Notes under the pieces: model-generated | Databases searched by the model: none | What the model was told of the DNA's origin: nothing | Seen by the model: only the letters and a program-made list of their open reading frames with translations | Program-made: the position numbers and the translations under genes | Assembly: GCA_035378955.1 (NCBI GenBank) | Contig: DAOSUS010000093.1 | Location: forward strand, 1-11,684 | DNA: 11,684 nucleotides | Direction of reading: 5' to 3' | Source: Candidatus Hydrogenedens sp. | GTDB lineage: Bacteria > Hydrogenedentota > Hydrogenedentia > Hydrogenedentales > Hydrogenedentaceae | In this document: positions 7,257 through 11,684 of the stretch, piece by piece | Layout: the number at the start of each line of letters is the position of its first letter | Numbering within the stretch: position 1 is the stretch's first letter

Positions 7257-8435
7257 ATGTTTATTTCTAAGAGATTTGAAAATTATGAACTATCGGGTTG
7301 TTTAAATCCAATTGCAGAGGCGTATCAAAAGCATATTTTACAAGGGAAAGAACTCTTTGACTTAACGCTTTCTAATCCAACAAAGGCGAATTTACCATAT
7401 CCCGAATCTGAAATATTGCAGTCGTTATCTAATAGCCGTTCTTTGTTATATGAGCCTACTCCCAGAGGTTTTTATACGGCAAGAGAGACCATATCCTTAT
7501 ATTATTCATCGCTTGGTTTTTCTGTTTCTGTTGATGACATATTTTTAACATCTGGGACATCTGAAGGTTATTCTTATATTATCAAATTGATTTGTAATCC
7601 CGGTGATGAAATATTAATACCTGCTCCTTCTTATCCTTTACTTGATTTTATCGCATCATTAGAATTGGTTAAAGTTGTCCCTTACTATCTTGAAGAGAAT
7701 AAAGATACATGGATTTTTTCTACAAAAAATATTATTAACTGCTTAAGTAAAAAAACAAAACTTTTATTTCTTGTCCAACCTAATAATCCGACAGGAAATA
7801 TACTTTCAAATGAAGAAATTAACGATTTACTTTCTTTTGCAGAAAAGTATAATCTTGCAGTGGTAATTGATGAGGTGTTTCGAAATTATCTTTTTTCCAA
7901 TAAATCACCTCAATTACTTTTTTCCGATAAAATACCTGTTTTTACTCTTAATGGTATTTCCAAGACATTAGCGTTACCTCAATTGAAATTAAGTTGGATT
8001 GTTTGCTCTTGTCCTAAAAATATAAGAAAAGAACTCCATGAAGGTTTAGAAATAATTGCAGATACCTATCTTTCTGTTAATACACCGGTTCAAATAGCAT
8101 TGGTAGATTTATTTCGAGTAAAAGGTTCTATACAGGCACAAATTCAAAAAAGGATAACTCGAAACCTTGATTTTGCAATAACTCAGTTTTGTAAATGCTC
8201 TAATATCCATTCTTACTTACCTCAAGGCGGATGGTATTTTGTTGTAAAAATTTGCAATATTACGGTACCAGAGGATAATTTAATTATTGATTTATTAAAT
8301 CAAACGGGAGTTTATGTCCATCCAGGTAGTATGTTTCGTTTCCCTGAGGAAAATTTGTATCTAATTATAAGTTTACTGCCTGAGGAAAATATATTCCGAG
8401 AGGGAATTCAAAGAATCATAAAATATTTCTGTTAA
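7257..8435 (+). CDS. PLP-dependent aminotransferase, fold type I (class I/II)
   Basis: This 392-residue enzyme has the landmarks of the aspartate-aminotransferase fold: an N-terminal SNPT segment (about residues 39-42), TSGTSEG in the cofactor phosphate region, NNPTGN with N177, VIDEVF with D205 (pyridine nitrogen partner), and GISKTLALPQLKLSW with K236 as the Schiff-base lysine. It should transfer amino groups between an amino acid and a 2-oxo acid in the cytoplasm; the substrate cannot be told. Near the C-terminus the usual hydrophobic-Arg-hydrophobic-Ser motif reads NLYLIISLLPEEN, so the arginine that normally clamps the substrate carboxylate appears absent. The start has AAGGG seven bases upstream. 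The gene stands alone, divergent from the Nudix-MBL gene and convergent with the corrinoid activator. Confidence 0.9.
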   Translation: MFISKRFENYELSGCLNPIAEAYQKHILQGKELFDLTLSNPTKANLPYPESEILQSLSNSRSLLYEPTPRGFYTARETISLYYSSLGFSVSVDDIFLTSGTSEGYSYIIKLICNPGDEILIPAPSYPLLDFIASLELVKVVPYYLEENKDTWIFSTKNIINCLSKKTKLLFLVQPNNPTGNILSNEEINDLLSFAEKYNLAVVIDEVFRNYLFSNKSPQLLFSDKIPVFTLNGISKTLALPQLKLSWIVCSCPKNIRKELHEGLEIIADTYLSVNTPVQIALVDLFRVKGSIQAQIQKRITRNLDFAITQFCKCSNIHSYLPQGGWYFVVKICNITVPEDNLIIDLLNQTGVYVHPGSMFRFPEENLYLIISLLPEENIFREGIQRIIKYFC

Positions 8436-8442
8436 TTTCTAT

Positions 8443-10266
8443 CTATTCAGATTCGGGGAAAAATGTAGACATGGCAAATTCTTCTTCAAATTCTGGAATA
8501 GTAGATAGGTCTATATGTTTAATTATGCCTAATATTTCTTCGATATTATTTCTTAAATCTTTGTTTATCAAAGCATATTTTGCTCCTGCCAGACTACTGT
8601 TACCAACGAACTCTATTTTTTCTTCATTAATTTCCTCTGGAATAATTCCAATCGTTTTCAAATTTTTCCTGTTCAGATAAAAACCAAATGTCCCAGCAAT
8701 ATATATTTTTTCAAATGTTTGAAGTCCTATATCGGCTTCTTTTGCTAAAAGTTTTATTCCACATTTTATGGCAGAGCATGATAACTGTAATTGTCTGACA
8801 TCACGAGAAGAAAGGAATATCTTTTTATTTTTTCCATGGAATACTTCAAAAATGACATCCGAGTTATTTGTTTTCACTCTTTTTCGAATCTTTTCGGGGA
8901 CATTGGGGTTGTTTACTGATTCCGACAGCATTCTTCCACTTGTATTTATAATTTTTAATCTTAAAAGAATTGCTAATAAATCTATCAAGGCACTACCACA
9001 TATTCCTAACGGCTCTATATTTCCAATTACTTTTATATCTATATCATCATTATTCAATGTTATTTTTTCTATAGCACCTATTGAGGCTCTCATACCACAC
9101 TGTATTCTTACACCTTCAAAAGCAGGGCCTACTGCTGTTGATGTTGCATATAAAAGTCCTTGTTTTGCTATAACAATTTCACCATTAGTGCCTAAATCTA
9201 CAAAAAGGAATGGTTTCTCTTTTTTTATAGCATTTATAGCAAGTAAGCCAGCAGTTATATCTCCACCTACAAAACCTCCTATAGCGGGATAAATATACAT
9301 TTGTGCCTCTGGATGTGTATGTATACCTATTTTGTTGGGTGGTATTGTAATATTACTTAAAAAAGTAGGTGTAAATGGATATTCTCCAAGTGAAGAAGGA
9401 TCTATACCTAACAACAGATGTATCATTGTTGTATTTCCAGCAACTACCACATCATAAATATCATTTTGAGTTATACCTATTTTCTTTACTAACTGTTCAT
9501 TAAGATTATTAATCCCCGAGACAACACTTTTTTGCATTAATTTTGTATTATCCTCTGATTGTATAGCATAAGATATTCTACTTATGACATCATCACCATA
9601 TAATATTTGTGGATTTAGTTCAGATATGTCTCCGACATTTTCTCCAGACATTAAATTTATGAGTTCTATAGCAATAGAGGTTGTTCCTAAATCTATAGCG
9701 ATACCATAAATACCATTAAATTCTCGTTCTTTTTTAATGTCTATTATTTGTTTATTGCTGAAAATTAAATTATAAGATTTAGTTATATCGTTTTTAATAC
9801 AAGCTATTTTTTTTAACACTTCTAAGGATATATCTTTTTTACCAATGAGACTGAAAAAATAATCCTGATAGGACTTCGACTTTTTTATCTCTTCTTTTTC
9901 TACATTTACTTTTAATACTTGAATATTGGGATTAAAACTTGTTTCAATTTTTATTTGATAGGGTTTTTTAAATTTGTATATTTCCTTTTGTTTGTCTATT
10001 TGGACTTGAGGTAAAGAAACAGCAATATCTTTTTCTACTATGTATTGACAGGAATTAACAAGGAGATGGGATTTTTCTTTCGTTGAATTTTCATTACCTT
10101 TGTTTGTATATTCTACCTCCACTAAACATTTGCCACATATACCTCTTTTACCGCATGAAGAAGGGATTATAAAACCATGTTCGTATAAAACATCTATTAA
10201 ATAACTTCCTTTTTTTGTTCTTACTTCCTGATTTGCTGGTAATATTTTTATTAATATATCGTTCAA
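8443..10266 (-). CDS. Reductive activator of corrinoid enzymes (2Fe-2S plus ASKHA ATPase, RACE/DUF4445)
   Basis: RACE proteins use ATP to drive reduction of inactive Co(II) corrinoid proteins to Co(I), reactivating methyltransferase systems such as those of acetogenesis or methyl-group demethylation. This 607-residue protein has the expected order. An N-terminal plant-type 2Fe-2S domain carries C38, C44, C47 and C73. A linker follows, then the ASKHA ATPase with the first phosphate motif DLGTTS (192-197), GNTTMIHLLLG, PAIGGFVGGD, a second VDLGTNGE motif (D357), and AGTFGF (524-528). Length fits the family and no disruption is visible. The start is TTG: no Met codon occurs before residue 206, and AAAGGA lies six bases upstream. 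The stop is TAG, seven bases from the convergent aminotransferase. No corrinoid protein or methyltransferase gene is in the window, so its partner lies elsewhere. Confidence 0.93.
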   Translation of the reverse strand: MNDILIKILPANQEVRTKKGSYLIDVLYEHGFIIPSSCGKRGICGKCLVEVEYTNKGNENSTKEKSHLLVNSCQYIVEKDIAVSLPQVQIDKQKEIYKFKKPYQIKIETSFNPNIQVLKVNVEKEEIKKSKSYQDYFFSLIGKKDISLEVLKKIACIKNDITKSYNLIFSNKQIIDIKKEREFNGIYGIAIDLGTTSIAIELINLMSGENVGDISELNPQILYGDDVISRISYAIQSEDNTKLMQKSVVSGINNLNEQLVKKIGITQNDIYDVVVAGNTTMIHLLLGIDPSSLGEYPFTPTFLSNITIPPNKIGIHTHPEAQMYIYPAIGGFVGGDITAGLLAINAIKKEKPFLFVDLGTNGEIVIAKQGLLYATSTAVGPAFEGVRIQCGMRASIGAIEKITLNNDDIDIKVIGNIEPLGICGSALIDLLAILLRLKIINTSGRMLSESVNNPNVPEKIRKRVKTNNSDVIFEVFHGKNKKIFLSSRDVRQLQLSCSAIKCGIKLLAKEADIGLQTFEKIYIAGTFGFYLNRKNLKTIGIIPEEINEEKIEFVGNSSLAGAKYALINKDLRNNIEEILGIIKHIDLSTIPEFEEEFAMSTFFPESE

Positions 10267-10272
10267 TTGTAG

Positions 10273-10278
10273 TCCTTT
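10273..10278 (-). promoter_or_regulatory. Ribosome binding site supporting the TTG start of the corrinoid activator
   Basis: AAAGGA read on the minus strand lies six bases before TTG at 10266. Together with the lack of any in-frame ATG before residue 206 and the complete ferredoxin domain beginning directly after it, this fixes the unusual start codon. Confidence 0.7.
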
Positions 10279-10340
10279 CTTCGTTATTCATAATCCCAGA
10301 TATTTTGTATGATATTATAATTAAAAATCATTGGAATTTT

Positions 10341-10358
10341 TATAATTTGGAAATTATA
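10341..10358. repeat. 18-bp inverted repeat before the radical SAM gene (possible operator)
   Basis: The sequence TATAATTTGGAAATTATA consists of two perfect 8-base arms around a GG centre. It overlaps a TATAAT word (10341-10346) and the weak GGA ribosome site (10349-10351), and ends two bases before the ATG. A repressor bound here, or the hairpin in RNA, could block expression, but an AT-rich chance palindrome cannot be excluded. Confidence 0.4.
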
Positions 10359-10359
10359 T

Positions 10360-11517
10360 ATGAAAGGGTTTTGGTATTTTTTGCCAGCACAAATTAGGTC
10401 TGTTATATCTGCATGGATAAATGCCCCTGTCTTTCCCACTATTTTACAAATTGAACCTACAAATCGTTGTAATCTTAAGTGTATTATGTGTCCTCATGGT
10501 TGTAATAAAATTTCGGAATATAAAGACTTGTCTTTTCCTATATTAAAAAAAATTATAGATGATATATATGAATATAAATACTTAAAAGGTGTTCATATAC
10601 AGGGATTGGGTGAACCTTTATTATACCTTGATTTGCTAAATGCTATAGGGTTTTGTAAAGAAAAAAATTTAGAAACTTATTTTAATTCAAATCTAACCAT
10701 TATGTCGGAAGAGACAGCGGAAAAACTGGTCGAACTTCAACATGATAAAATTGCTGTTTCTATTGAATCAACTGACCCAGAATTGTATTTATGGATACGA
10801 CCCGGCTCTAAAAATCACTCTTTACAAAGAGTGTTAGACCATATAAAGCTTCTTGCAGAAATTAAACGAAAAAAGAATTCGCAATATCCTATTATTGCCG
10901 TCCATTCAATATTATTTAAAAGTATGATAAATCAAATACCGAAAATGGTGCGAATTTTAAAAGAAACAGGGGCTAATATGTTATGTTTTCAACATTTAAT
11001 CACAATCGGTATTCCTGACGATAAAGTGCTGCCTGATGGCAAACCTATTAAAGATGAGTGTGTTCAGAACCTTTCCGTTGATGAAAAGAAGGAAATATTG
11101 CAATTAATTCGCTCATTAAATTCTACAGATTTTGAAGTTATTCCCCCACATGATTTTGATTCTTTTGATGAAGTTTTACCACCTCCTGAAGGAATACTTA
11201 CATGTTTTGATTTGTGGGAAAAACCTACTATATTAGCCAATGGCGATTTTATGCCCTGTTGTTATACGCTTGGTTATCATCAATTTCTTATGGGAAATAT
11301 TTATGATTCTGATTTTAAATCAATTTGGTTCAATGATAAATATAAAGACCTGCGATGGCAACATGTCTCAGGAAAACTAAACCCTGTATGTGCTAATTGC
11401 AGTCAGTTATATCAGGTAACTCATCCTTCAACTAAATTATTTTTTGAAGGGAAAATAGAAAAATTTCATTTTTACCCTAATACATTTTTAGGAACTCAAA
11501 AATATTCTTTTTATTAA
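10360..11517 (+). CDS. Radical SAM protein with SPASM/twitch-like C-terminal domain
   Basis: This 385-residue enzyme has the radical SAM motif RCNLKCIMC (C37, C41, C44), which holds the 4Fe-4S cluster that cleaves S-adenosylmethionine, and a GLGEP segment that fits the SAM-binding GGE motif. Its C-terminus carries C282, G295, C300/C301 and C344-x2-C347. This matches the first half of a SPASM domain (C-x12-G-x4-C) but lacks the later cysteines, suggesting one auxiliary cluster. About 38 residues follow C347. Substrate is unknown; such proteins modify peptides, sugars or other small molecules. The ATG at 10360 has only a weak GGA eight bases upstream, inside the palindrome. The next gene starts 9 bp downstream and is a glycosyltransferase, so a role in a glycan or surface-polymer pathway is plausible but not shown. 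Confidence 0.9.
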   Translation: MKGFWYFLPAQIRSVISAWINAPVFPTILQIEPTNRCNLKCIMCPHGCNKISEYKDLSFPILKKIIDDIYEYKYLKGVHIQGLGEPLLYLDLLNAIGFCKEKNLETYFNSNLTIMSEETAEKLVELQHDKIAVSIESTDPELYLWIRPGSKNHSLQRVLDHIKLLAEIKRKKNSQYPIIAVHSILFKSMINQIPKMVRILKETGANMLCFQHLITIGIPDDKVLPDGKPIKDECVQNLSVDEKKEILQLIRSLNSTDFEVIPPHDFDSFDEVLPPPEGILTCFDLWEKPTILANGDFMPCCYTLGYHQFLMGNIYDSDFKSIWFNDKYKDLRWQHVSGKLNPVCANCSQLYQVTHPSTKLFFEGKIEKFHFYPNTFLGTQKYSFY

Positions 11518-11526
11518 AGTTTCTTT

Positions 11527-11684
11527 ATGCATATATGCCATGTATATAAAGATATATATCCTCCCGTAGTCGGAGGAATAGAGAAATTTATTTCTCAATC
11601 TATTCAAGAACAAAAACAATGGGCAAAAATTACTGTCATTGTCTGTAGTCGAAATATCCGTTCCTATAAAGAAACAAAGGATGG
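11527..11684 (+). CDS. GT4-type glycosyltransferase, N-terminal fragment (3' end beyond window)
   Basis: The frame opens with ATG at 11527 and stays open to the edge, giving 52 full codons. The N-terminus MHICHVYKDIYPPVVGGIEK has the beta strand and glycine-rich PxxGGIE loop typical of family 4 glycosyltransferases (GT-B fold), which move a sugar from a nucleotide donor to a growing glycan. The catalytic C-terminal half is not visible, so the sugar and acceptor are unknown. It starts 9 bp after the radical SAM stop, with no strong Shine-Dalgarno (AAAG only), suggesting translational coupling within one operon. Confidence 0.82.
   Translation, partial: MHICHVYKDIYPPVVGGIEKFISQSIQEQKQWAKITVIVCSRNIRSYKETKD

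Larger units (their letters stand above)
10267..10359. promoter_or_regulatory. Divergent intergenic region (corrinoid activator / radical SAM)
   Basis: These 93 AT-rich bases separate two divergent genes. TATAAT words occur on the plus strand at 10316-10321 and 10341-10346, and on the minus strand at 10319-10314; none has a good -35 at the right distance. An 18-bp inverted repeat occupies the end next to the plus-strand start. An ATG on the minus strand at 10291 is out of frame with the activator. Confidence 0.4.

Noticed and set aside
8768..9292. A 174-codon plus-strand frame inside the corrinoid activator gene
   Set aside because: It lies antisense to a strongly recognised ATPase domain, shows no family motif, and has no ribosome site of note. 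It is a shadow of the real gene.
10281..10291. ATG at 10291 on the minus strand as the start of the corrinoid activator
   Set aside because: It is out of frame with the activator (25 bases from the TTG) and would encode an unrelated peptide.
1..11684. CRISPR arrays, insertion sequences, tRNA genes or phage/attachment sites
   Set aside because: No spaced direct repeats, transposase or integrase motifs, terminal inverted repeats or cloverleaf sequences were seen on either strand.

Overview
This is an AT-rich bacterial window (local samples run from about 20% to 50% G+C, most near one third). It is densely packed, with nine genes and almost no free DNA. Three features point to an anaerobic bacterium with a secreted carbohydrate-degrading side: a reductive activator of corrinoid enzymes, a radical SAM/SPASM enzyme, and a ferritin-like protein in place of obvious oxygen-dependent enzymes, alongside an exported GH78 alpha-L-rhamnosidase. 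The phylum cannot be fixed from this sequence. Nothing mobile (IS, integrase, phage, CRISPR) and no RNA gene was seen.

Layout. (1) Positions 5096 to 1, minus strand: a probable operon of four genes. It reads YfcE-like metallophosphoesterase, exported GH78 alpha-L-rhamnosidase, CHAD-domain protein, and an HDOD-domain protein cut by the window edge. Gaps are 22, 19 and about 46 bp. (2) Position 5189, plus strand: a ferritin-like protein, divergent from the operon. It ends on a stop codon that overlaps the stop of the next gene. (3) 7167 to 5683, minus strand: a fused Nudix plus metallo-beta-lactamase plus winged-helix protein. (4) 7257 to 8435, plus strand: a fold-type I PLP aminotransferase. 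(5) 10266 to 8443, minus strand: the corrinoid activator (2Fe-2S plus ASKHA ATPase), starting with TTG. (6) 10360 to 11517, plus strand: a radical SAM protein with a one-cluster SPASM/twitch-like tail, followed 9 bp later by the start of a GT4-type glycosyltransferase that runs off the right edge.

The genes alternate as divergent and convergent units. The three divergent gaps are 89 to 93 bp each and hold all the room there is for promoters. The two convergent junctions have no room for a dedicated terminator (a 4-bp overlap and a 7-bp gap).

No single pathway ties the window together. The right-hand radical SAM/glycosyltransferase pair looks like the edge of a glycan or surface-polymer locus. 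The left operon combines sugar hydrolysis with domains usually linked to polyphosphate (CHAD) and signalling (HDOD). The most unusual items are the Nudix-MBL fusion with an interrupted Nudix box, the CHAD/HDOD genes behind a rhamnosidase, the phosphoesterase with an altered metal-site motif, the aminotransferase that seems to lack the usual carboxylate-binding arginine, and an 18-bp palindrome just before the radical SAM start. I found no clear, wholly new multi-gene system.
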